A DNA stretch of 64,000 nucleotides from Anarhynchus alexandrinus (lineage: Eukaryota > Chordata > Aves > Charadriiformes > Charadriidae): positions 214,999 to 278,998 of the forward strand of contig VUYV01000622.1 in the NCBI GenBank assembly GCA_008711295.1. Reading direction: 5' to 3'. The position numbers were made by a program, and so were the translations under genes. The notes below the pieces were generated by a model. That model did no database searches. It was not told where the DNA came from and worked only from the letters and a program-made list of their open reading frames with translations. Position 1 is the first letter of the stretch, and each line of letters starts with the position of its first letter. This document shows positions 24,481-36,097 of this stretch, one piece after another.

Positions 24481-25400
24481 TTCAAATAGTGCCTTGTAAG
24501 GATTCATTTACATTGCACATGGAAAATAAATCAGAGCTCCTACTTGCCACCAGCATGTATTGCAAGAAATCACCAACCACTTTTCTGCCCGTTCATAAGC
24601 AAGTCCTCTCTCCCCCCTCATCCCCTGGACACTGTGTGCTCGTCCAGCGTTAAGGACAGCCAAAGGCAATTTAACCAAATTCACACCTTCCGCTCCATAA
24701 TCTGTGATCTCTGCATCAACCTTCTGTGCAGGTAAGGAGGGCCACAAGAGGCCAAGTACACCGCTTGGTAATGGTCTCTCCCTTTTCTCGGCTTTTTGTT
24801 CTCTGCATGATGGCATCTCTCAGCTTTGAGATCCTATTTATACTGTGAGCATATGGCACCTCGTGGTCAGGCCATGGCTGATGCTCTTTGTAGGCACAAA
24901 AGCCTCAGTTTAGCACAAATCCAATTTTAAATGCAAAAGCAGGCTCTTAAAAAGAAAAAAATAAAGCAACCCATCAAGGTACCAGACTGCATGATGGATA
25001 TTAGCCATGTACTTAAGTGTCTTGCTGAATCAGGGCCATGGCCTATTGATTACAGACGATATATTAATGACGTAATTTTCTCAGAAATGATGATGGAGTC
25101 TGTATTTTGGCCAAGGTTATCCAACACGTACAGCAACACAGACCAATACAGGGGTTACCCGCAGTCTGTAGAGAGTCCCAACAGCAGCCCGTGGATTTGT
25201 CCCCAGTCCCGCTGGCCTGATGGCACACCTTTACATGCCCCGTGGGTCCAGCACGGCTGGTCCACAGGGTTGGCAGCACCTTGTCCTGCCTGCACCTTGT
25301 CAGCCAGGGGCAACTCTGAGCAGGAAAAATCTGTGCTAATTGCAGACAGGCTGTGCAGAGGTTTACACCTGTGCCTAACCATACAAGTCACTAAATGAGA
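24481..25400. other. Unassigned non-coding DNA
   Basis: A plus-strand frame of 155 codons (24931-25398) opens with a lysine-rich start encoded by an A-rich run. It has no recognisable domain. The word CTGAATCAGGGCC near 25026 inside it suggests that part of it is old retroelement sequence rather than a gene. Confidence 0.5.
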
Positions 25401-25475
25401 CTTAATTAATAAAAATTAATTAGCTAGCATTAATCAAGTAAAATCAATTAACAAACACTATAATAACAGCTGTGT
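25401..25475. promoter_or_regulatory. Dense TAAT/ATTA motif cluster
   Basis: Within 75 bases the words TTAATTAAT, ATTAATTAG, CATTAATCA and TCAATTAAC appear in quick succession, giving several homeodomain-type core sites on both strands. Homotypic clusters of this sort mark some developmental enhancers. An AT-rich slippage product is the main alternative, though the spacing is irregular. Confidence 0.3.
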
Positions 25476-26779
25476 AGTAAGGTTACAAAGGAAACTCTAT
25501 TCAAGATCCAGACTACTGCTCCGGCGCCATACCCACTGTCTATATTTAATACCACCACCGTTTTAATATTCAGATCCAGTTCCCTACATGGAGCGAATCT
25601 GGAGACTGCTAGTTTGGTGCCTGCCAAGCACCGGGCACGGCTCTGGCCTCACTGGTACAGGCGGAGCTGCGGACAGAAGAAACAGCCATTATGCAAAAGA
25701 CGAAAAGACGGCACTTTTCTCTGCGATATGTGGCAAAGGGCTGACCCAACGAGAGGCAAGGCCAGCTTGCTGCGAGGTCCCCATTCTTGCATCCCCTTGG
25801 CCAACGCTAGGAATATAAAGAGCCAGAATATACAAATCTCATCTCGTTTATTCTGACCACCATCATATATTCCTAACAGGGTCTGTGGCCTCTTCATCTT
25901 CCCACAGTATAGCCACAAGGTGCAAGCCTGTGCTTACAGCACCTTGTAAATGGAGCCAAAGTGGTTTACAAGATGGGATCCCACCAGTCTGGACCACTAC
26001 TCCCACTTCTGGGGAATGAAAGTTTTGATGGTGATAGCTCTCTTCTCTTGTGTAAGCCTAGGACGCCGGAGCACACAGTAGGGCCATATTGCGCTGTAAT
26101 TGCAGCAGGGGAATACCCGCAGACTGTCAATTCAACATCGCGTTGGCAGGAGCTGTTTTTATTGACATCTGCTGTTTTCATCATTGCATAAGGAAACAAA
26201 AAGAAGATGTTCAAAACCAGTATCCAGGCCAGGTCCTGGGAAGCTGCACTGTCTGTGTCGGTGTACCCTTCCTGAAGCACCTGAGCCATATGCTGCTGCA
26301 CCTACTCAAAGCACAGGAGATTTCCCCTCTCCTCCCTCTTGCATCTTGTCCCCAAATCCATTTTCAAGCCCCACAGCTTTCTGTCACCCATCCACACATG
26401 AACCCATTGCCAGGGTGGGTTTCATTTGCAATACACACGGGACAGCAATCTCCCACTGTTTCCCCAGGAGCGGTATGGGTTCCCCCAGGAGTCAACTCCA
26501 GGAGATCCCAGCACCTGGGCAGACCCGGCACTTTGCCACCTGTGTCCTTCTCCGAAGCAACCAGCTTCCCCATCCACATCCCAGAGGCTGCCCTGAATTA
26601 AACCCAGTTCACGCTCAGAAGCGAAGCCCCGGCACAGCGGTCTGCCATTCGTTAGGGCAGCGCTGAAGTTAATGATGCAGGAGAGCAGCCGTGTGTGACT
26701 TTGAAGAAAGGGGAGAATGTGCTTCTACCTTTTCCATCACGGTTAATCATTAAAACCTTTCATGGTCACAGAAGGTGCT
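25476..26779. other. Unassigned non-coding DNA
   Basis: No gene recognised. Overlapping plus-strand frames of 160-170 codons (26089-26601 and 26184-26666) coexist in two registers over the same bases with an antisense frame, which argues for a stop-poor, C-rich stretch and against true coding. Confidence 0.55.
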
Positions 26780-26965
26780 GGCCTCCTTACAAGCTCCCCT
26801 TATCAGCCATAATTATTTCCTGATCGGCTCTCACCTAACTACCTGGCAGACTTATGCACAACACCCTCGAATCACCTGACTGCATTTATTGCCCTATATT
26901 CGGGGCCAAATGGGCCTCTGCTGTGTCAGCTGCAATATTTACAGCATGTTATTTCTCCCGGCCCA
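26780..26965. promoter_or_regulatory. Candidate conserved non-coding element
   Basis: Contains CAGCCATAATTATTTCCTG, TGCATTTATTGCC and GCAATATTTACAGC, with no simple repeats and no recognisable protein frame. The mixed-composition, TAAT- and forkhead-like texture is typical of vertebrate conserved non-coding elements. The call is texture only. Confidence 0.2.
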
Positions 26966-29539
26966 TGCCCAAACATAAAAGCCGTTCTGCCCCCTGCCTT
27001 CCCCTTTATACAATCCCTCTTTCCGTGACGAAGCAAAACAGAGCAGTCATCTAAACACCTCAGCACTTCTTTCTCCTCTTCTCCCCAAAATGCAACAGCT
27101 CCTCTTGCGTAAAGCCTGGGGGGTACTGCTGCCATCTCCCTAATTCCATTTTAAGTTTTCAGTCTTTTTAATTCTACAGATATTTCCTAGATATCTAAAT
27201 TAACTCACATCTATTTACACTTCTGTCCTTTTTTATTTTCTGACAAGGACTCGCTCACCTCCCTAGAAGAGAGAGAAGTAAATCCAAGTGATAGACCGAA
27301 CCGTGTCACCCACGCGGTGTGCTGTTCGCTGGGTCAGAGCCCGCTTCCTGGGGAGGAGAGTTCAGAGCTACCAACTTAACTCTGTTATTGAATAAAAATG
27401 GATAAAATAACCCTGTCCAGCAAGGTTGGTCGGAACAGACAAAGTCAAATCCTGAAGCCCTACATGCGTGGAGCCAGTGGAAATTTCCCAGAGCAGGAAT
27501 AGGGCTTGTACTTTGGTAAATAAAAGCAACATAGATAAATAAAAGCAAGAACTGGAAATCCAGTCCTTATTGCAGCTCTGAGTAAACAGGTAGAAATCCA
27601 CCTGTTCTCGGTGAAGTGGAAGGAGCTGTATAGTCTATAGGTAGCACACGCCCATGTATACACGTGCTGTACAACACCTATCCGAGCTGCCAACAAGAGT
27701 TTTATATCAAAACATACACAAAAGGGGATGGAGGTCTCCAGACACGGAGGGGAAGAGTCGAGAAATGGGAACATGGTATTTCACGATCAAATTCATTTTC
27801 TCAGCAAGACAATAACATCTACAAAGAGGAATAAAAAAGTGCATTGAAGGGGGATTTCATCTTCGCCACTGAAGTTTAGGAAAAAACTGTTTTAGGGAAA
27901 TTCAAAACCACAAAATGAGGAGGGGATGTACACAGAATAACCCCGGGGCCAGATTACATTGCCGTTACTTAACAGCACCGGTGTCTGATACTTGGCTGAC
28001 TCCGCACGCAGGAGACTGCAAGGTCATTCTGAAACACTTGTAATCTACAACTCAAACCAATCTTTCCTCTTTTTTTCTAGCATAGCGTCCACGCAAACCA
28101 GCCTGTAATTCAGAGAGTTCTCAAATATGACCAACAATCTGGAAATGCTCTGCTTGTCTTGCTGGCTGCAGTCAGGTCACTTCCAAGGCAGACGTGCACC
28201 AAAGGGACACTGGCCATGCTCCGAGAGCACAAATAATACGCTGGCAAAGTATAAAATAAGAAGTGTCTACCTACGTGCGCAGTTCTCCACTTCATGAGAG
28301 TACTGTGCTTCCTTCTGCTCTCACAGTCACCTATCACTTTGCTCAGAGCTGCCGCAGATAGTGCTTCAAAAATCCCAGCTCAAGGGTCAGGAATGGTCAC
28401 GAAGGCATGCAGGATCTCAGAATGTATTACCAAAAGGATAGAGAAAAGGAATGTAAAGCCTTCCTTTTTTAAAGCCATCATAAAAAAATGACCCTGTGAT
28501 GCACCTAAGTCATGATTCCTGGGGGTGGGGGGTGGGTGTCTCATCATTCCCTCTTGGAAAGGATAGACGACACATGGAGAAGAATGGATTGAGCAGTGAT
28601 TTCACATACTGCACAGCTCCTGTCTCCATGTGGGAGGCCTCAACTCAGAAAAGAAATGGCAGGGGGAGGTGACCGAGGTCTGTAGAGAAACAACAGGCAG
28701 AATGGTGATTAAAGCACAAGTGTTCAGTACTTCTCACCAAAAAAAAAAACCCAAAACAAAACAAAACCAAACCTAGAACCACTGCAATTACCAGGTCTAT
28801 CAGGATAGGTATATATCAAATACCGGGACTATCAGGATGCTGATGCCAGAACATGGGACAATGGGCCAGAGGTTATGCCAGAGGAAGGATCATGCTACAA
28901 ACAGTTTCTCTTTTACAGTTCCTCTAAGTATTGGTGACAGTCAGGGACAGGGTACTGGGTTAAGGTGAGCCGTTGGCCAGAGCCAGTGCATGGTCCAATG
29001 TTCACAGTCTCACTACTGGGGCATAAGCTGAGAGCTAATGCTGGAAAAGAAGCCACCTTCCACCCAGAGAAATACCCTGACATGTAGCTCTTGGAAGCTG
29101 CTCATTTCGTTTCTTGCAACCCTTTGTTTCAGACTCTGTTCCTGTTGCTTTCTTTCAGTTTGTTTTTTTTTTCTTAGCATTAAAAACACACCCAGATTTT
29201 AAATTACAGTTAAATACACTGCAATAAGCAGCCTTGCAGCTCGGTGTCAGCTGTCTGTCCACAGATAATAGCTCCCCCTTTACTGCTGCCTGTCCATGTA
29301 CCCTGACCCTTAACTAAAGAGGTCTCTGCTAGACCGAGACCAGAGCTCATTCCCCGCAGCACATTCAGTCTTCAGCCTCTCTGCCAAGACAGCCAACACC
29401 AGTAGCAATTATGGAAGTCACTCACTGTGACGTGATGTCCCGTCCATGGGGCACACAAGTCAAACTACTCCTGCAAGACCCACCGGAGTGGGGGAGTCAC
29501 CACGGAGCAGAGCCCAGCTCGCTTTTCTCCGCACAGCAC
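26966..29539. other. Unassigned non-coding DNA
   Basis: No gene recognised. There is a G-rich patch at 28521-28538 (three G runs) and an A-rich (CAAAA)n-like stretch at about 28739-28773. From 28492 to 29688 no frame of 60 codons exists on either strand. Confidence 0.6.
28739..28773. repeat. A-rich (CAAAA)n-like simple repeat
   Basis: An A run is followed by CCCAAAACAAAACAAAACC. It could be a slippage tract or the worn tail of a retroposed sequence, but no upstream element is recognisable. Confidence 0.8.
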
Positions 29540-29700
29540 GTCTCACCCTTTCATTATAATGACACCGCAGCTTGACCTGACCGTTGAACTATCTAATGCG
29601 ACATGCCTACTGTAATCAGCAGCCATGAAAATTAATAGCACCATTCTTTCAATTTTTAATGCAGTTTGAGAGCCTTTAATCAAATCTGATGAGGGGCAAA
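29540..29700. promoter_or_regulatory. Candidate conserved non-coding element
   Basis: ATGAAAATTAATAGCACC, CAATTTTTAATGCAG and CCTTTAATCAAATCTGATG lie within 80 bases, combining homeodomain-like TAAT cores with a TCF/LEF-like ATCAAA word. There is no repeat or coding signal. The composition is that of strongly constrained vertebrate enhancers, but conservation was not tested. Confidence 0.25.
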
Positions 29701-32700
29701 GTAGCCAGTGATGAAGCTATGCAGGAGGGAGGGAGTGCGTTACCTGCACTGCAGTTGTGCCTTGTGTCAGCGCTCCTGAAAGGCTGCTACCAGAGGAGCT
29801 TAAACAACTTTTTAGAGAGTATCTTGGCACTACCCGACCACACAGGGCAAGCTACAGCTGTGTATTTTGAGCTGCGCCATTCTTTTATTCAAATTCACCT
29901 ACCTGCTTAATCGACATACATGAACCTTCTCCCATGGGTTCAAAAAAGGATGCTACTTCCTTGGTTTTCAGCGGATTTCTGTGCAAAGTTCCCCCCGAAG
30001 ACAGATTTAGGACCCTGGCCTTTAGCAAATACCTGTATCCTCTTGTTCAGACCTTACTGAGCTGTCGCTGGGACATGTTATCAATGCTGCAGTTCCTGGT
30101 TCACTGCAGGCGTAGGTGGGAGCTTGCTGGCTTCTGCCAGCTTAGAGCCTGTGCCCACGAGCCCCAGGGCACGCGGGGCCCTTCACCACCATCAAGCTTC
30201 ATCTTGCCCATCTTGCTCAGCCTCGTTTAACCACAGGGAGGGAGGCAGGGAATTGTTTCCTGCCTTCCGAGAAATGTTTCATGGAACTAGAAAAGGTTTA
30301 TTGGTATTTTTCTGAAGGACGTTCTGGTTCCCAGGTAAGTTTTCTTTCCTAAAATCCAAGTGAATCACACATGCAATTCCCCCAAGAAATCCTCCCTGTG
30401 GGGTAGAGGTGTGGGAAAATTGGGGGTTTGGTTAGCGAAACCTGAGCATTTTCCTTAGGCTCCATCTCTCACACTGCCCCCTCACACCCTCCCCAAAGCC
30501 CTGAAATGTCCTGATAGAAATAGCTGCTTTTGGGACACACATACCTATCAAAAAGCCCCAGCTTCCAACGGAAAAATAATTTAAAAAAAAAGGCTTCTGA
30601 GTTGCTTTATGTTCTGAACCGAGCCAAGAGACAGGGCTGGTGCCTGAATCACACCACAGTGCATCTCACAGACCAGTGCAAATCACTGTCTTCTGCTCCC
30701 ACGCATGCCCCAAAGACACTTCCAGGCGTTCCTCCTCCCGCTCTACCAAAGCTGCAGCTCCTAAGCCCGCTGCACCCCATGCTCAGCTGCGAGGGCCATT
30801 CGCTCCCAGGAGCGGATCCCCACCACCGGCACGGACAGATGCCATCGGTCACATCCATTCCCTGGTGCACAGCCAATCTGTCAGCCCCAGTGACAGCGCT
30901 GCGTTGTGGTGGCTCTCGAAGCCAGCAGCTCAGCCAGCACCCGGAGCACAGCCAACGCTGCTGAATGCGGATGGAGCTCTGGGCCTGCCTTTACACCTCT
31001 AAAGGCACGGTGGTCACTCTCTTATGAGTAAATAGCTTTCACTCCACTTTTTGGGTCTGTTTTTTCCATTTCCCCATGCTTGGCTCTTTCTCATCAGAAA
31101 AACCAACCCACCCTTATTACTAGGCATACGTAGGAGTTCACGTGCAAAGCCCCTGGACTTCAGCTCCCAGAAGAGAGCACTGGAAGGCAAAAGCAGGGAA
31201 ACAAACTGCGTTAATATGATTTATCTTTCGCACAGGGGCTCCACCCTCTCTTTCAAGACCACGAATTCAGATAATGAGAAACAGGGCATTCCCACCCCTC
31301 ATGCACAATCCCCTTTTTATTTCCTACGCAAAGAGGAATTAAGACATGAGACTTTCTCAACCACTTCCCACAAGAGCCATCTCTGGCTTTGACTTTGATA
31401 ATCCAGCTTGACTGATCTTTCTCCGGCAGTGGCACTGGCATCAGTAGCCAAAGTGATGGATGGGCTTTACAGCTCAAACAGCCTTTGGGAAAGCTGGTTG
31501 AAGATAAGTGTCTAAAACTCAATTTATGCTTCCTCAAGCTCCTAAGCCACAGGATGTTCATGGATACCTTTTTTTTCTTTACTGTTAGCTTTGAAACAGG
31601 AGCAAAACAAAGAGGGTGAGAGTCTCAAGTAGCTCTGTTGCATCCATTGCTAGAGGAAAATACATTCTATGACCAGGAAGTGACAGTGGCTGCCCAATTT
31701 TTCTGCCATCCCAAATTTCTGATGACATTGGCTCATACACTGCTTTTCTAGTTTTTCTCTTTTATCTGAATTTTTACTCCATGTCTCCTGGGCTAGGTAT
31801 GACAGGAGTGAATGTTATTACCTACAGGTAGAAAATGAAGGTAGGTGATATGGGAAGACCAATAGTTGAGCTACCACAAAAGACAAAATGGCATCAGTGT
31901 AGTCTCTGTGCATCCTGGAAAGATGCACACTACTGGTGCTGGTTACAGACACCACAGTTGTCAGATCAGAATTTCAGCTAAACTCATGTTCTGCTAAATC
32001 TTTCTTAAGTTCTCTGTCACCACAGGATTTGTGATCACTTGGGTAATGTAACAATGGCAGAAACTTTAAATGCAGTCAGATTGATAGGCTCCATTAAGAT
32101 GCCCATCAAAAGCTACTAAAAACCTACTGATTTATGGCTACCAGCAGGAAAGTGTCATTACAGGCAGTTATATTTTTCTTCTTCAGCTTTCAGAGGTGTT
32201 TTTGTAGAGGTTTCACTGTTTAAGTATTTAGAGCTTAATGAACACTCAAACAATTGTCTGATTTTAAGTTCTCAGGACCTCTAGAGATGACTGAGATTAA
32301 AGATAACTTAGGAACGGGCCCAATAGCAAGAGGTGAGCACCAAGGCTCCTCCTGATAAGTGCAATTGCTTGGTGCCCTTCAGAGCTTAAATTCGTGACCA
32401 AGTTACCACAGAATAAACGTAAAGGCATTTCAGATGACCCCAGCAACCAGTTGTGTACGCAATCTTAACCCTCAGCAAAGACAGAGTGATCCAAGTGACA
32501 CAGACATGCATGTAGACAGCAGTAAATGTAGCCCAGAGCTGAGCTGAACATGGCCCCAAACACCCTTCAAAGCTGAAAACAGGAAAGAAAATTGTTCATT
32601 TGGTTCTTCCACACTGATACAGACCTATAACGACTTCCAGGGCAGGGACTGAGAGCGTAATCTGAGATGTTTCTGTTTGACATAAATGTAATTTGTACTT

Positions 32701-33000
32701 AACATTTTGGAAGTTTAAATCCGTGTTTGCCCTCCTGAAGTTCAACAGCCAGGAGATCCTGAGCACAAGCAGACAGCAAAACTAAGCTGCATCTCAACAC
32801 CTGAGAAATATTGGGACTGACACCCAGTTATGTTTTATCAAGGAATGTGACATCTAACCTGCTTTCTCATTATAAAAGCAGCAGGACTATGTTTTTAGGA
32901 AGGAGCCAGTTTCAACTTTCTTTGTACTTGAGGACTTTCCCAATCATCATACAACCACAGAGTAAACAGATGTACCAGGGTGAATTCGGGTAAAGAGTGA
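29701..33000. other. Unassigned non-coding DNA
   Basis: No gene recognised. Two plus-strand frames (30530-30964 and 30640-31002, 144 and 120 codons) share the same C-rich sequence in different registers, so at most one could be real and probably neither is. From 31562 to 32810 there is no frame of 60 codons. Confidence 0.6.
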
Positions 33001-36000
33001 CTCAGGATTTCTGAGGCAGCATCAAGTGCAAACAAGACCTTTGAGATGAATTACTGACTGCCTCAAAGTGAAACAGCACTGACAGATGCACTCTGTGTCA
33101 CAAGGCAGTCACCTTTTTCTCTTTAGAGGTGATTCTTCCTGGAGATCAAACCTATGAAAGTGACAAGTTCCACCACAAAAGTGATCTGCAGCTATTTCCT
33201 CCCAATACATAAGGGAGACAACCCACATGTGTGGTCACACCATGTGCCCTGTTGCCTCTGGGAATTGTCCAATTTCAACCAGAACTGGAACAAGAAGAGA
33301 AGCCACCAAAATACCAAGTTCCTATGAATTTTGAGAAAACTAGGAATCAAACTGGGCAGAAAGTCTCTGTTGATGCCACTACTGGGGAAAGGCTGATAAA
33401 CCGAGCTCTCCCTCAACCCCAGAGAATGCCCAGAAGGATGTGTCAGAAAGCAGATCTGATTTCTACCGCTGCTTGTGAAACTGCTGGTTTCTTCCCCCAT
33501 TACTTTATGATGCCACTCTGACATTCATCAAGCAGTTGGGCTTCTGTCTTGTAGGACCCTTCCTGCTCTCGACCACTCCTGCCAGGCTTGCTGGGCTTGG
33601 ACTTTAAAGATACTCTGCCTTTATCCATAGCTTGGGGGCAGCTGTGGATTCATAGTTCCAACTCTGTGGTTTTCTTCTCAGAAAAGGCAGTGGGTTCCTG
33701 AAAACCTCTGCTGGTTTTTGGAGCCCAAACTCTTCTGGCTTTCAAAGGGGACTTTTCCTCCTCATTGCTTGCAGTGCCTGAAACCCTCTCAAGTCAGTTT
33801 GTTCCTGCAAATGCTTTGAGACTCTTCCAGCTTCCTAGAGTGCTCTGAGCTCTCATCTTTGGGATCCCTTTGGAGGCAGGTCTGGAGGACACCCAGCTAA
33901 CAACCCACTTCCCTGCCACACTGGGGGATCTGACTCAAAGCCTGACTGTGCAGGAAGCTGACTCCTGATTTTGGTAGGCCTGCAGAACGACTCATGTCTC
34001 CACTATCTGTGCAAGAAATTCTTAAACCTTTGCTCACAGCGAGTAGCAGCTGATGCTCTTAATCATCACGGAGAAGAAAGGGGAGGGATGGAAAAATGTC
34101 TGCCTCCCAGCTCTTACTGAGGCTTTAGGATAAGACCTTTCCTCAGTGGGGGCTGGTTCTCCTCCAACTTTCTACATTGTTCCTTTGAAGCATCCTACCT
34201 CTTTGATCCTGTTGAAAACAAGGTAATGGTAGTCTTAATGGGCAAGTTATTACGGTCTTCCCCAAGCAGCTAACTGCAGACAAGCCAAGTGAGAATCCTT
34301 CCCATATCTATTATGAAATGACCCTCTGAGACTGGAAATACTGAAACAGCCTAACAGTAGGATAGAGTACCAGCACAATATCAAAGCCTCTAAAACAGAA
34401 GTTCCCCAGATTTTCCAGTCCTCCCTTGTTGTTCAAAGACTCCTCCTTCATCAAAGCTCAAACCCTCGCAGGACCAACAGATCATGTGAGAGGCATCAGA
34501 GGATTATTAATTTGAAAGAAATGGGTGGAAAGTGTGTCAAGCACGCCCAATCTTTGAACTGGGTACTTTAGAAGATCATTGCAAAATAAAAGACAACTGC
34601 ACATTCATTTCTCTTTAGAAAGAACATATTGCACAAAGCCACAAAAGTTACATGACCTTCATGTGAAGGAGAACAGAAAGACTAATCTTCACTCATTGTA
34701 AATTGACTTGGAAAGGCAACAAAGCGATGCCAGTTTTCACCAGCTGAAGATACGACCAAATGTCTGCGGTACACTGAAGACAAAACTATAAGGCTTATTC
34801 ATTGCGAATGCTTCTGGGCATATGTTAATCAGTGAGAAATTTCTTTCCAGAGATGATTATGGTGCAAATAGAAGTCTGTGAATTTGGCCTGTTATGAAGA
34901 CTGTGCCTTTCTCTAAAGCATGCAGTGGAGGGTGGGATCTATTAACATCATCTGGCTGCTGGAAAGCCTACTGTCTCAGAGTTGTTTCTGTCTGGTAGCT
35001 TGCATTTACCTTTGCTGTGTCCTCTCCAAACCCCTGTCCAGAAGACAGGCCAACAGCAAAACAAACATTTTTCCCATTGACACTGACTGCTCCAGCAGCA
35101 TTGAGCAACGCAAGAGAGATCCAAGCCTTGTCCCCGTTCTGGCATCTCATGGGAGAGATACAAATTAACACCTCTCAACTGAAGGTTGCTGTTAATATGC
35201 CCTTAAAGGATAATGACACTGGCCATCAGCCTAGAGGCCATGGCACAGTTGGTGCTTTATTTAGGTTCATTTCATTCTAAAAGCGAAAGAGGATGCTCTG
35301 TATTTTCTACAGCAACGCAAGGACCTGAAAGTGGAACTTTCTTTTTGTAGAAAAGCCCTGCTGCTCCTGTTGCGTAGCAGATGGCAAAGGAACAAATAAT
35401 GAACATCTGTACCATCCCAGTCCATATCACTGGCATCTCTGAAACACCCCAGAACTTGGTGGTGTCACCACTGAGGTCATATCCAGCATTTTCCACCTTA
35501 AGACCCTTACAGAACTTTATCCTGGAGACACTAATGCTGGTCTCATATTCACTGACAGAGAAATGAAGATACAAAAAACCATATATATGATCAGTAATCA
35601 ACTACCCAGCAGCCAAACCAGGAATAAAAAAAGTTCAACCATGGGGACATCTCACTTGTCAGCCATCTACCTGAGACAACGTAGAGCTAAGACTTCCAAT
35701 CAATGCTGACAATCTTAAGCAAGATGAGCAGATGAAATCACCTTTCTTGGCAGGAAAGTAGTGCTAACCTGGTCCCATACAATTGCACATGAGAGTTCTG
35801 ATTCCCTCTAGTTTTGATAAGGAAATTGTAAGCAAGGAGATATTTTGTAACCAGAATTACCCACACTCAAACATTGAGCAAGGGATAGTCATAACATGAA
35901 AAGGAAACAGATTTACAGAGTTTTCTCTTCATATAATACAAGTAAATAGCACAGCTCCTCGCACTTACAGAAGCACTGGGTGCAGTGGGACAGAGGGCCT

Positions 36001-36086
36001 TCTGTCCCTAATTCTTAGGTGTACTGAATGTTGACTAAGGCAGGATGCTGTATTACACAGCCCCAATCAAAACAGCTTTCCCCCTT
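33001..36086. other. Unassigned non-coding DNA
   Basis: No gene recognised. Frames at 33192-33524 are antisense to one another. From about 33525 to 34919 no frame of 60 codons exists. No recognisable repeat was found. Confidence 0.6.
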
Positions 36087-36097
36087 CCCCCCCCCCC
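36087..36097. repeat. 11-base poly-C run
   Basis: Eleven C residues follow CCCCTT, giving a short C-rich patch followed by an A-rich one. Such runs are prone to length error. Confidence 0.85.

Noticed and set aside
26089..26666. Two plus-strand frames of 160-170 codons as a possible gene
   Set aside because: They use the same bases in different registers with an antisense frame as well. The stretch is simply poor in stop codons, and no domain is recognisable.
28521..28538. G-rich patch as a G-quadruplex
   Set aside because: Only three separated G runs are present. A fourth would require splitting one run without a loop.
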